Assembly (NCBI GenBank): GCA_023091665.1
Contig: JALJCQ010000026.1
Location: 868,001-932,000 of the forward strand
DNA: 64,000 nucleotides
Source of the DNA: Pythium myriotylum
Taxonomy: Eukaryota > Oomycota > Peronosporomycetes > Pythiales > Pythiaceae
Direction of reading: 5' to 3'
This document shows positions 43,888-53,732 of the stretch, one piece after another (within the stretch, counting starts at the first letter, position 1; the number at the start of each line of letters is the position of its first letter). The position numbers and the translations under genes are program-made. The notes below the pieces were generated by a model. That model saw only the letters and a program-made list of their open reading frames with translations. It ran no database searches and was not told where the DNA came from.

Positions 43888-44688
43888 ATGGCGCTGCACG
43901 ACTCGCGCGACGGCGTGCTCCGCCGCCTGCGCAAGCTCAGCGACGCCACGGGCCAGCCGCTCAAGGCCCAGGCGCGCGCGCTCTGCGTCGGCCCCGCCGT
44001 CGTCTACCGCGTCTCCATGAAGCTCAAGGCCGCCGCCACGAGGTGCGACACGGCGTGGATCATCGCCGTGAGTCAGGGCAAGTTCCAGGCCTTCCACGCC
44101 CACGCGCGCGCCGTGCTCGCGCTGCCGAGCGCCTCCAAGCGACGCCTCACGGGTTTCGCGCCCGTCGACCGCTTCCGCATCAAGATGATCGAGATCCTCT
44201 GCTGCTACGACTCGCTCCACGGCTCCTTCGACACGCAGGCGCTCATCGCCGCCTGGTGCGACGCGCAGCGCGCCATGGAGGCGTTCCTGGAAGACTGCTG
44301 GGCCGCGCTCGAGCTGCTGTTGCCCGTGCTCTCGGCCGACTCCCGCTTCCCCGCACTCTCGCGCGAGGTCATGTGGCTGACGTTTCTCTTACGGGACTTG
44401 CTCGCGCTGCCCGACAAAGTTATCTCGGCCCACGATATCTACGCCAACGCCGTGCTCAGCATCCACGACGCAGAGGACTCCGGCCTGAGCGACCGCTCAT
44501 GCAGCATTTGCCTCGACGGCTTTGGCGGGGAGGCGCGGGGCGACGCGATGCAGGCGCCCGTGCGCCTGCCGTGCCACCACGCCTTCCACGAAGACTGCCT
44601 GCTCGAGTGGCTGCGGTACAACCCGAGCTGCCCCGAGTGCCGCGACTGTGTCGGATGCCGCCACCGAAGCCGAGTCGCAGGGCATTAG
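43888..44688 (+). CDS. RING-H2 finger protein, probable E3 ubiquitin ligase
   Basis: The 266-residue single-exon protein ends in a RING-H2 domain (about 205-255): CSIC, then LPCHHAFHEDC giving C-x-H-x2-H-x2-C, then CPEC. RING-H2 domains recruit ubiquitin-conjugating enzymes. The N-terminal 200 residues are helical and rich in Ala/Leu, with no motif I recognise and no membrane helix. Start chosen at MALHDSRD, the first ATG in frame. The substrate is unknown. The fold of the N-terminal part could decide whether it is a scaffold-type ligase. Confidence 0.85.
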   Translation: MALHDSRDGVLRRLRKLSDATGQPLKAQARALCVGPAVVYRVSMKLKAAATRCDTAWIIAVSQGKFQAFHAHARAVLALPSASKRRLTGFAPVDRFRIKMIEILCCYDSLHGSFDTQALIAAWCDAQRAMEAFLEDCWAALELLLPVLSADSRFPALSREVMWLTFLLRDLLALPDKVISAHDIYANAVLSIHDAEDSGLSDRSCSICLDGFGGEARGDAMQAPVRLPCHHAFHEDCLLEWLRYNPSCPECRDCVGCRHRSRVAGH

Positions 44689-45008
44689 ACCGCCATCTCC
44701 CGATACTTTCCCATGCATGATCTATAGAGTACATATCCAACTACATTAGCCGCATCTCGTCCATCCGTTGGTTGATGATGTCTGAGAAAACCCCGAGGCT
44801 GACGAGACCACGAGGCCTGGCGCCTGTGATTCGCTTCTCTGCATGAGGAAGATCGGAGCGCCTCTCACACACATCACCCGAGGCCACTCGGTAGCCACCG
44901 TCACCCAATTGCTCCTCTCCTCTCCACTCGAAGTGTGCAACTCAATCTCTCACAGCCGCCACCACAACGTCCTGCGGCCCACTTCTCAATCCACCAGCCA
45001 CGCCCAGC
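44689..45008. other. Intergenic upstream of first elicitin-like gene
   Basis: 320 bp. The last 70 bp are C/A-rich, with CTCAATC twice (44940 and 44984), a weak match to the oomycete initiator. No gene seen. Confidence 0.35.
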
Positions 45009-45725
45009 ATGCCCCACCCAAGCACTCGACCTCGCTGCATGCGCCTGCTTGTCGCCGTCGCCCTCGCTGTGCTCGCTCCGCTTGGCGCCGCTGCGTTCAA
45101 ATGCGTCGCGAGCGAGTCGGCGCGGAGCCTCCAGCTCTCGCAAGCCGCCGCCGCGCGCCCAGAATGCGCTCCCTACGCGACCAATGACACTGACGGCTTT
45201 CCGGACATCAGCTTCTCGTGCGAGTCGCCGTCGTGCACGTCGGTGATGCAGGAGCTCGCCGAGCAGCTCCCGAACTGCGAGAACTCGAACGACGTCAACC
45301 TGAAGAAGAACCTCGAGTCCACTCTCTACGGATACTGTTCGCTCTGCAAGCCTTCCATGGTCGCCACGTTCTGGCAGACTGTCGGCCAGAACGAGGCCTG
45401 CGCGCCCTACATGAGCGCGAACGGCTCGGCGTTCGTGTGGCCCTGCGCCGCCACGGCGTGCACGGCCGCGGTGAAGGCCGCGACGAGCAGCATGTTCTCG
45501 TGCAAGCTCGTGCTCAACGACCCCACCAAGTACTCGCCCATCGCGGACGTCGTCCATACATGCTCGAATGCGACGGCATCCACGCCACCGGCGTCCACGA
45601 CCAGCGCCCCGTCCGCCTCTTCGTCCAACGCCCCGTCCACTTCCGGAACGAGCGTCGCGGGGAAGATGCTGAGCCCCACGTGGCTCTTCCTTCTCCTCGC
45701 CTACGCATTCGCAGCCGCACTGTGA
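45009..45725 (+). CDS. Secreted protein with two tandem elicitin-like domains, GPI-anchored
   Basis: Elicitins are small secreted sterol-carrier proteins of Phytophthora and Pythium that plants can sense. The 238-residue product has a signal peptide (MRLLVAVALAVLAPLGAAA at 11-29; the first ATG adds ten residues). Two six-cysteine domains follow: C32, 53, 71, 76, 90, 110 and C113, 131, 146, 151, 165, 185. The C-x4-C-x13-C spacing of cysteines 3-5 is the elicitin-like signature. Only two residues separate the domains. A Ser/Thr/Pro stalk (188-220) leads to a C-terminal hydrophobic tail typical of a GPI-attachment signal. Elicitin-like proteins usually have one such domain. Sterol binding is inferred from the family only. 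Confidence 0.85.
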   Translation: MPHPSTRPRCMRLLVAVALAVLAPLGAAAFKCVASESARSLQLSQAAAARPECAPYATNDTDGFPDISFSCESPSCTSVMQELAEQLPNCENSNDVNLKKNLESTLYGYCSLCKPSMVATFWQTVGQNEACAPYMSANGSAFVWPCAATACTAAVKAATSSMFSCKLVLNDPTKYSPIADVVHTCSNATASTPPASTTSAPSASSSNAPSTSGTSVAGKMLSPTWLFLLLAYAFAAAL

Positions 45726-46506
45726 TGACATGCTTCAAAATCCTAATAGAGCATTTCCTGAACACTCGCCCTTGGCGATGGGATCCATGGACGGATGCCG
45801 TTGAGCAAGTTCCTTGGGTTCTGTTCTCACCGAGACGACAGGGGTTCGAGTCGCGACCGCACCCAAGGGATCACGAACACTCCCCAGCAACTGCTACCGA
45901 AAACCTCGGGAGGATTCCCGCGTTGAAGTCCTCGAGTCTGGATGCCAGGTTGGGCCCGACGGACTTTCGAATTTCTCTGAACCAGATCCACCTTCTTCAA
46001 CGAAACACGATGTTGAGTCAAGGGCACATGCACTTGGCCATGCGAGTGCATGCGGCTATTAAAATATGAGGCTGCATGGTGCCCACAAGTCCCTTCGTGT
46101 GTGACGCGCTGAGGAGCGCCACGCTCCCGAGTGGCGCAACTGCACACACAGACTAATGTTGACGGCTCCTCCCGAAGGAACGCATTGGCGCCAGCAATAC
46201 GTAACATGTACCCAACGTTCAAGAACGCTGACTGGTGTACAGTATATCTTTAGTGGATACATCTGCAAGAGTCGCGAGCCCAATGCGAGGGATCCTCGCT
46301 CTGGAGAAGGGGCCCGTCGCTCAGCTGCAGGCAGATCGCGTCGTTGCGCCTCGCAGCCAGTCGCCCAATGATCAGCTACGCGCACTGCTGCGTTAGTTGA
46401 AGATGTACCCAATTCTTGGCAGTCTCGGCAGTCCATGGAAGACACGGCTCGCCTCGTTGCTCACAATCCAACTCGCTCGGCCTCGCGCACACGACGCTCC
46501 CTCTCC
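45726..46506. other. Intergenic between the two elicitin-like genes, with a tRNA-like relic
   Basis: 781 bp. It holds the tRNA-like stretch listed separately and the promoter of the second elicitin-like gene. An initiator-like GCTCACAATCC lies near 46458. Confidence 0.4.
45793..45868 (+). repeat. tRNA-like relic (possible SINE head or pseudo-tRNA)
   Basis: A stretch has GGTTCGAGTC (45843-45852), which resembles the B-box/T-arm of tRNA genes. Upstream TTCTCACC resembles the anticodon loop of tRNA-Glu with anticodon CTC. The T-stem does not pair and no acceptor stem forms, so it is not a working tRNA. An 8-bp inverted repeat (CCTTGGGT at 45812, ACCCAAGG at 45861) encloses the core. Confidence 0.3.
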
Positions 46507-47688
46507 ATGCGACCCGCCCGCCTTCTCCTCCTCCTCGCGACCGCCGTGCCGGCCGCTTGCGCATACCCGTGCAGCCAGAGCGAAGCCCAGACGGCTTTCG
46601 GGCTCTACCGTGCCGCGGCTGCCCGCGCAGGCTGTGCCCAGTACGCCACCTACGGAGCCGATGGCTCGGTGACCATCAACTGGTCGTCGTGCTCCGATAG
46701 CTGTGCGCCGACCATGCAGCAGCTCGCGTACCAACTGCCCAACTGCGAGTCGTCCGACGGCATCAACCGCAAGGCACGCCTTGACGACGCGCTCTACAAC
46801 AAGTGCCAACTCTGCTCGTTCGACCAGCAGGACCAGATCGTCGCGCTCTGGAAGAACGCCGCGCAGAACTCGGCCTGCTCGCCGTACGCCACGGCCGGCG
46901 GCACGTGGTTCTCTTGGCCCTGCTCGGCTACGAGCTGCACGGCCGCGCTACGCGACATGGCCAACAAGATGCCATCGTGCTTCATCGATGGCCAGAATGA
47001 GCGCGCACGGATCCTCAATGGCATCAGCACGTGCACCGGCACGACCGTGTCGACGCGCACGCCAGCCCCAGCAGCGACCTCGTCCGGGGCATCCAATCCG
47101 CCTCCGACGACCACATCGCCTCCTCGAACGGCGCCACCGACAACCGAGCCCCCAACATTCGCCCCGGAGACGACGACTGAGTCACCAGCGTCCGATTCGG
47201 ACTCGTCTAGCACGACCAGTCCGCCCGTGGCCACACCATCACCGTCGTCCACGTTTTCGATGTCGTCGTGCTACAATTTCGACATCGACGGCATAGTGAA
47301 CCTCTACCTCACGGCCGCGACGAGCGCCAACTGCAAGAAGTACTCTCTTGTGACGGCCAACCGCATCTTCATCTCGGCCCCGTGCTCGTCACCCTGTGTT
47401 GTGACCGACTTCAACAACCTCGCGGAGTCGCTGCCTGACTGCTACTACTCCTATGACAAAGAGAACAAGAAGCAGCAGGTCACAAGCGAGCTCGCCAAGT
47501 GCAAGGCTGTCTCGGGCCGGCGTCTACTGGGTTCGGCGGCGGATCAGAATGTCACGTTGGTGATCAACTCCGTGAACGTCATCAAGAACACCAACACACC
47601 AACAAGCGCGCCGGCTAAATCCGCAGCAAGCCATGTGGCAGTAACGTGGATCGCAGTTGCACTGGCCGCTGCCGTCTCTGCTATCTAG
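46507..47688 (+). CDS. Secreted protein with three elicitin-like domains, GPI-anchored
   Basis: The product is 393 residues from MRPARLLLLLATAVPAACA, a clear signal peptide. An upstream in-frame ATG at 46435 adds 24 residues that would bury the signal. Numbering from that ATG, the cysteines are: domain 1 at 46, 67, 86, 90, 104, 124; domain 2 at 127, 148, 163, 168, 182, 200; domain 3 at 279, 300, 317, 321, 336, 356. Domains 1 and 2 abut, while a Thr/Pro/Ser linker of about 75 residues precedes domain 3. The last 20 residues are hydrophobic, a likely GPI signal. Domains 1 and 2 resemble those of the neighbouring gene, so the pair arose by duplication. Function beyond sterol or lipid binding is not known. 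Confidence 0.85.
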   Translation: MRPARLLLLLATAVPAACAYPCSQSEAQTAFGLYRAAAARAGCAQYATYGADGSVTINWSSCSDSCAPTMQQLAYQLPNCESSDGINRKARLDDALYNKCQLCSFDQQDQIVALWKNAAQNSACSPYATAGGTWFSWPCSATSCTAALRDMANKMPSCFIDGQNERARILNGISTCTGTTVSTRTPAPAATSSGASNPPPTTTSPPRTAPPTTEPPTFAPETTTESPASDSDSSSTTSPPVATPSPSSTFSMSSCYNFDIDGIVNLYLTAATSANCKKYSLVTANRIFISAPCSSPCVVTDFNNLAESLPDCYYSYDKENKKQQVTSELAKCKAVSGRRLLGSAADQNVTLVINSVNVIKNTNTPTSAPAKSAASHVAVTWIAVALAAAVSAI

Positions 47689-47827
47689 TCCATATACTAC
47701 GAACTTGAACAGTCTAACTGAAACTACTACTTCCTACGTGGATCGCAATTGCACTGGCCGCTGCCGTCTCTGCTCTCTAGTCCATATACTACGAACTTGA
47801 ACAGTCTAACTGAAACTACTACTTCCT
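47644..47827 (+). repeat. 92-bp tandem duplication over the 3' end of the elicitin-like gene
   Basis: Two copies, 47644-47735 and 47736-47827, are identical except at two positions (AGTTGC/AATTGC and CTATC/CTCTC). Each includes the last 45 coding bases, a stop codon and the following 3' UTR. The second copy lies downstream of the real stop. Confidence 0.85.
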
Positions 47828-47849
47828 ACTTGGTGTATGTTTCGACAAC

Positions 47850-48569
47850 TTCCTTGTGGCGGAGAAGCTACCACCGAGAGTTGCAGTTGGCACTAGAAGC
47901 CGTCGACAAGAACCTGAGCGACGCGTGCCGGTGGGCACATAGGAGGAGGAGCTGCCGCCCCTGCAGGCAGCCTCGTCATACAGCAGAGTTGAACCCAGAT
48001 ATTCGCGTAGATGCGCTAAACATGCGCTTTGCTTGCAGGTGCACCCAGTTTTTGTGGTGAAGACAAGGAATCTTGAAGGAGACGGCCGTAACTGTCGACA
48101 AGTACGTTGTAGTATTAGTCATTTATCAAGGAGCTCCAGTTCAGAATGCGCCACGGTCTCATCAAGCATCAAGCTTACCGTTTTCTGGGTTCAACTCTAC
48201 TGTGTAGAGAGAGGAGACAACTTATCTGACGACAGGTGGCTCCGATCAAGTGCTACGACCAGCCGCGACGCGAGATCCGCGTCTTCTATGGAGACTCCCA
48301 AGGGTGCACCACCACGAACTCCATCATTCCATAACCACGCCGGCATCGACAGCACACGACTTCGTCGCCACCGTTTTTTTCGCACTCTTCGTCTGTGTCC
48401 ATGCTCATACATATTCACCCGATATCCAGCACCACATCACGACGCTGTTGAACCAGGCCGTGACATCTCCGAGGACGCCTCACCGGCACATTCTTCTCCT
48501 GGCCCTGTATCGCCACGAGCTGCGTGGACGTGCTCGAGGGGCTCACCAAGCAAATGCCAGACTGCTAAA
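47850..48569 (+). pseudogene. Degraded elicitin-like gene fragment
   Basis: Near 47878 one frame reads ELQLALEAVDKNLSDAC, like the first-to-second cysteine part of the neighbouring elicitin-like domains. Near 48507-48569 a frame reads TFFSWPCIATSCVDVLEGLTKQMPDC followed by TAA, closely matching WFSWPCSATSC and NKMPSC of domain 2 in the gene upstream. Between them are stops and frame changes. I read this as a decayed copy. The C-terminal match is convincing and the 5' part is tentative. Confidence 0.55.
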
Positions 48570-50556
48570 ACAGTGATGGTCTGATGGAACGCACGCGGAT
48601 CCCCAGTGGCATCAGCGAATAAAACGCTGGCGAAGCCGAGGCCGTTGGACAGACACTGGCACGTCCGGCGGAGAGGGACTTTCGGTGGGAACTCAAGCAC
48701 ATCTGACATCTCCGGTTCCTACAAATTGACTGGTTGAATCTAACCCTGACGGAGATCATTCTTGAGAGTTGTCTGGCGTACTCTGCCAGTCCGAACAAAC
48801 CCACACGAAATCCGAACTCGAGCTGACCCAAGCACGATATTCCGCATAATACAAGTGCCGCTCGCTCCAAAGCAGAGGAAATCCATGTAGTTGCCAGCCT
48901 TACGAAGCATTTACGAAGAGTTTCGTGCACTAGATCGAGAAACATGGGTCACTACAGCAACGCCAACTTCAGTCACCCCATCGCTGATCCCAACCACGTC
49001 AGTTCAGTGCATTCTTTAGTTTCTCCTTCAAATTCTCTGGTGACTGCCGGTCACGTAGAGAACCAAAACGATCTCGCACGCGGTCAGTGACCGCATGCAA
49101 GGACGTTTTGTCGGAAATCCACACCGCTGTGAAGCATTGTCGACCAGCATGACTCGACATGGCCGAGCTTGCCGGCACGGTCACCTCGTCAGCAAGCGCA
49201 CCTCACGTCGCAATAAGATGATAACCAAGGTGGTGATCGGAGAGATTGTCCGCTTGAACGGAGACGTGGCCCCAGCAGGATCATAGACGACGTCTTGCGT
49301 CGAAGTGTCGCCTATTCGTGATGTGCACTACTTCTGATCAATGCACGTGTGCTCGATGAATCCACGACTTACTGCCTCTCCGAGGTTACGGCTGCAGCTG
49401 GACGAAATCATGTAATGTTGCTGTCAGAGCGACGTTTTTTTTTTTTTGTCGAGTGCGTCGACGGTGTGTGGGCCTTCACTGCAGGCCTCCACGATCGCCG
49501 TTTACACAATGGACTCGAGGTGGTTGGTGTGCTCGTCGTTCGCTTCTCGGGAGTGCGATTACTTTGAGGAGCCACTCACTCGACTTGTGTCGCCACGCAG
49601 CACATTACGGCCAAGGAGCCGCGGCAGCGTCAGACCCCGAAATCTTGTAATCTGGTTCAAATTGTCCTCGGCGACCGTAGTTCCTCGACGGCATCCCTGA
49701 TCTATCACACTATCCAATCGTTGCAACTTTCGAGTGTCGCTGATCTATCACACTATCCAATTGTACTTGATATTGTAGCAACTTTCGAATCGAGAACTTC
49801 GCTCATATTTGACGTGGAGGTGGATTCCAACGTGATTTAGTCTGTGGCGTCTGCTCGTCCATTCGCCCGAGACACTGACCCATCTCTGCGGAGGCACTCT
49901 GGACCAGAGTTCCCTTCCAGAGATGGGCATGTTCGAAAGGTGGCAGGTGCAGGTTGAACATTCGACAGCAAACAATCTCATCGAAGAACCAGGGCGAGAA
50001 AGTGAACTCTCGTCAGCAATCTGAGTACTGAATGCAGTTCCATCATGCCCCACCGCCCGTTCTCGCGTGATGTCCCGGGTTCTCCATGTACAGTATTGAA
50101 CACTGTCCAAGAGTTGATTCACGATCGGAGTGGTCGGGATTTAATCCGGTGCCAGCACCGGAAGGAGGATGGGAATCCACCTCTTCTACCCCTCTAAGTT
50201 CATCGTAAATGCCTGGATCCTTGGTCGAGTCGACGTCTCTCCTCTGGTTGGTGACCTGTAGAAAATAATATGGGCGATTTCTTAGAGCCAACCTTCACCT
50301 TGGAACGACACTGCAGAGTTGGATTGAAGTTGCGCTTCTGACTAAACCTAGAACCAGCGTGATTGAGTCGAGGCTCTGGCGTCGGGCGCTCTCTCCTCCA
50401 CACACCTCCACAGCTTATGAACGGCGAGACTCGATCAGCACACGACGCAGTTGGTTGCGCTATCCAACCCACAGAGTATCCATTCCTTTGTCAACACATA
50501 CCACTCTACCTCGGACAACTTCCAGGGGATTCTGTCTAGGGCTCCTCTCCCTGGCC
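48570..50556. other. Gene-poor region with short repeats and possible element remnants
   Basis: About 2 kb without an intact gene. It contains a run of 13 T (49435-49447), a repeated CTGATCTATCACACTATCCAA (about 49698 and 49740), and minus-strand frames at 48999-49184 and 50043-50291 that look protein-like but match no family I can name. They may be remnants of a transposable element. The promoter of the CD36-like gene should lie at the right end. Confidence 0.4.
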
Positions 50557-52785
50557 ATGTCAAACCTATTCCGGCCGAGCTCACTCACGCATTTGCCAGA
50601 GGCCTCGCAGCGCGTCCAAGTGAAGATGCCAGACCCCAACACCCCAGGCTCCGCCACCGAAGCCTACGAGAAAGGCGTCGCCACGCCCGGCAAGACCGAC
50701 TCGGGCGGCCGCAGAAAGAAGGGTTGCTCGCCGCTCACGGTCGCCAACACTCTGATCGGCGCGGGCGTCGCACTCGGTGTGATCGCCATCGCATACGGCA
50801 CGGCGGTGCCCAAGGTCGTGACCAGCAAGATCAAGGATGGCGTGGCCACGTGCGATCTTGAGGACGTCCAAAAGGAAGCCTTCCTGGACCAGTACGGCAA
50901 CTGCAAAGACTGCACGCCTTACTACTACAATCTCAACATGTTCAACGTCACCAACGCAATGGAGTTCCTTGAGAAGGGCGAGAAGCTCAAGGTCACGGAG
51001 GTCGGTCCGTACGCGTATCGCCGCCGACAGATTAAGGTGGACGTCAAGCTCTCGGATGACAAGAACGAAGTCAGCTACAAGCTCTACACATACCACACGT
51101 TCGTGCCCGAGCTATCTTGCACTGGCTGCAAGGACACTGACGAGGTCATCTCGATGGACCTTGGTTACTTCAACGTCATTTCGCAAGCTGGCGGCGAGCT
51201 CGGGTACCTCCGCCGCCTCGTCAAGGGTACTCTGTGGGGCCGCAACCTCAACGAGTCGGATCGAGAGGTCATTGTGCAAGCCAACAAGAAGCAGATGATG
51301 CGCTGGTCCAACGGTCTCAACTCGAACCAGCCCGAGGCGTGGAACAAGCTCGGTAGTACTGTCCTTCCCTTCCTGAGTACTGGGGTCGAAGGAATCGCGG
51401 ATCTTGATCTCTCTGGCTTCCTCTACAACGGCGTCTTCGCGAAGCGCCCGATTTCCGACTGGGCGTTGGGCTACCCGTCCATGCTTGCGGGCATCGGCCT
51501 TGGCACCAACTACAAGAACGAGTGTGAGAAGGGGTCCAACTACAACGAGAAGTGCGCCAACTGCACGGCTGCGACGTGCCCAGCGATCTGGAACGAGTGC
51601 AAAAAGTGTGCCACGGGCGCCAAGGTCCTGCGCGTTAACCCAACGTCGTGCGGTCGCATCGTGGCCAAGTACACGGCCGTCTACGGTGCCTCCAACGCCA
51701 ACGACGTCAACAGCACGTGTAACCTTTGCGATACATTCGGAGTGTGCGCTGCACCGTTGCCGGGAGCCGCCGAGAGCTCGGGACTTGACTGGTCGAAGAA
51801 GGCCCCGGATAGCTCTATTCTCAACACGTACATTCAGCGCACGGGCTGCGACGACAAGTCGAAGATCGGCGAGTACATTCAGTACGACGGCTTCCGCGCT
51901 CAGCCCATCTGGGCCAAGCTCGACTCGCGCCGTAACCCGACTCTTGCTGAGCTGAGTGCCTTTGCTGCCTACGGAAACTGCGACGCGAAGACGGACAACA
52001 CGACGTGCGGCGACGTCGTCGGTAATGACGGCGCCTCCACGCCGCCTCGTGGTGTCTCCATGTCGGGTTTCCCCGATAAGGTGGAGCTGCAGGCCAGTAT
52101 CATGTACCTCATCCAGGCGAAACAGAACATCACGCTGTACAACACGGGCGAGACGTACGATATCGATGGAGCCAAGGTCACGCGATTCACGCCACCGAAT
52201 GATCTGCTCTCGTACTCGGAGGAGAAGGCGGTGCGTGGCGCGGCGCAGCCCGTCGACGGTGTGCAGTCCATGGCATTCAACGTGGGCTTCCTGGCGTACG
52301 TGTCTTACCCGCTGTACCTCTTCGGAGACAAGTCGCTGCTTGAAAACGTGCAAGTGACGATGTTCAACGGCCAGGTTGCCTCGAAAGAGATCATGTACGA
52401 CGCTGACGGGAAGCTCAAGAAGGAGTACTACGACCGTTACCAGACGATCGTGGACGTGGAGCCGGGCACGGGCAAGGCCATGCGTGCGCGCAAGCGCCTC
52501 ATGGCGTCCTACGCGCTCGCCAAGTCGCAGTTCACCCCCGGCGCGCCCATGTCGGACGTGCTCTGGCCCGAGCTCACACCCGAGATCATCCTGCCGGCGT
52601 ACTTTGGCGAGGAGAGCGGCACAATCACCTCCACGCGTCTCAAGCAGTACAAGACCATCAAGACGGTCCTTGCCACGCTCATCCCTGTGCTCGTTGCTGG
52701 CGTCATCGTCGGCATCGGCATGGTCGTCTTCGGCTTCTTCAAGCGGCGCCGCGCCGTGGCCGCTGCCAAGGGCATGGCTGTGTAA
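50557..52785 (+). CDS. CD36/LIMP-2 (scavenger receptor class B) family membrane protein
   Basis: CD36-family proteins have two membrane helices and a large outside domain that binds or moves lipids. The product is 742 residues from the ATG at 50557; MPDPNTPGS at 50626 is an alternative start. The first helix (VANTLIGAGVALGVIAIAYG) is followed by YYYNLNMFNVTNAMEFLEKGEKLKVTEVGPYAYRR, the family's conserved N-FNVTN...GxxPxVxExGPY block. The C-terminal end has LPAYFGEESGTI, a second helix (TVLATLIPVLVAGVIVGIGMVVFGFF) and a short basic tail. Residues about 328-405 form a cysteine-rich insertion with CANC, CKKC and CNLC pairs, not in the animal proteins as I recall them. Location at the plasma membrane or a lysosome-like organelle is inferred. 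Confidence 0.88.
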   Translation: MSNLFRPSSLTHLPEASQRVQVKMPDPNTPGSATEAYEKGVATPGKTDSGGRRKKGCSPLTVANTLIGAGVALGVIAIAYGTAVPKVVTSKIKDGVATCDLEDVQKEAFLDQYGNCKDCTPYYYNLNMFNVTNAMEFLEKGEKLKVTEVGPYAYRRRQIKVDVKLSDDKNEVSYKLYTYHTFVPELSCTGCKDTDEVISMDLGYFNVISQAGGELGYLRRLVKGTLWGRNLNESDREVIVQANKKQMMRWSNGLNSNQPEAWNKLGSTVLPFLSTGVEGIADLDLSGFLYNGVFAKRPISDWALGYPSMLAGIGLGTNYKNECEKGSNYNEKCANCTAATCPAIWNECKKCATGAKVLRVNPTSCGRIVAKYTAVYGASNANDVNSTCNLCDTFGVCAAPLPGAAESSGLDWSKKAPDSSILNTYIQRTGCDDKSKIGEYIQYDGFRAQPIWAKLDSRRNPTLAELSAFAAYGNCDAKTDNTTCGDVVGNDGASTPPRGVSMSGFPDKVELQASIMYLIQAKQNITLYNTGETYDIDGAKVTRFTPPNDLLSYSEEKAVRGAAQPVDGVQSMAFNVGFLAYVSYPLYLFGDKSLLENVQVTMFNGQVASKEIMYDADGKLKKEYYDRYQTIVDVEPGTGKAMRARKRLMASYALAKSQFTPGAPMSDVLWPELTPEIILPAYFGEESGTITSTRLKQYKTIKTVLATLIPVLVAGVIVGIGMVVFGFFKRRRAVAAAKGMAV

Positions 52786-53679
52786 GGCAGATACGGCCAA
52801 ACTTCTACCTGCTTTGTTGTTGTAGTAACGAAATCCACTCCCGTGCTCTTTGGACCTTTGTCATCAACCACATCAAGTAGGATCACTGGATCACAAACGC
52901 TGAGGCAGCCGACGAGATACAGTCTGTACAGCTGGAGACAGCATCATTGTCCGCGGTGGAAAGGCGCGTCAGCGCATCAAGTGGCCAGAGCGCCTCGCCG
53001 TCTCGGCGCCGCACTGCTTCTCGTCCCGCCCGAAGCCTTCCGTCTCTGGAGACGCGAGGAAGCCTTTGGAGCGTCCGATTGACTCCCGTCGTGCTCCAGA
53101 GCCCGCCGCGTGTTCGAGCCACGCACGGCTCCTCGCCGTGGCTCTTCGCTAAACACGCGTGATGGCATCAGCCGGCTTCCCCGCTTCGTCTGACGCGGAC
53201 GTGGCCAAGGCAACTCGGTGCGGTGGCACCGGCGATGTGACCCGTCAGACCAAGCGAAGAGTCACTCGCGATTTGCTCGCGGCTTTCGAAACCAGATTTC
53301 CTGCTGGCGTATGGATAGCGAAGGCGGCGCTCATCTACGGTCTGATAATCGACTTCTCTCCCTTACCAGCACTAGTGGAGCCCGAGAGCATGCCGAGGCG
53401 AGGAGCGCATTCCCGACCTGTTCAACAGCTGCACCAAGAGAGCAGAGATGCTGCCACGCTGGACAACAGGGCGATGACGACTGTGAACGCCAACTGACCA
53501 TTCCTGTCGAACTCGATGCAGTTGTCGCATTGATATCCTCAGATAGCGGATGAGAGGTGCTCCATGACTGTGGGACGAATATCAGTAGCCGTGTTCTATC
53601 TTTGTATCTGGTATGAGAGGCAATAATACTCTGAAACTGATTGTTCCAGCGGGACAATGGCTCGAAGCCAGATTGGTCC
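52786..53679. other. Intergenic, weak small frame only
   Basis: About 900 bp. A frame at 53162-53497 (111 codons, short hydrophobic stretch) is not supported by any family. Otherwise nothing seen. Confidence 0.35.
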
Positions 53680-53695
53680 ATCTCATTCCCCACTT
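53680..53695 (+). promoter_or_regulatory. Oomycete initiator-like core promoter
   Basis: TCTCATTCCCCACTTG matches about 13 of 16 positions of the oomycete core promoter consensus (GCTCATTYYNCAWTTT) and ends 37 bp before the first dehydrogenase start codon, a normal distance. Confidence 0.6.
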
Positions 53696-53732
53696 GTGAA
53701 CACTTGGCCTCGGCGCTTCCAGAACTCGGACC

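Noticed and set aside
43308..43964. 218-codon minus-strand frame between glucan synthase and RING genes
   Set aside because: Arg/Ser-rich, overlaps the RING gene start and resembles no protein family.
51112..52800. 562-codon minus-strand frame opposite the CD36-like gene
   Set aside because: Shadow of a strongly supported gene; composition Arg/Val/His-rich with no family.
53162..53497. Plus-strand frame of 111 codons with a hydrophobic stretch
   Set aside because: No family resemblance, no promoter signal, and GC-rich DNA yields frames this long by chance.
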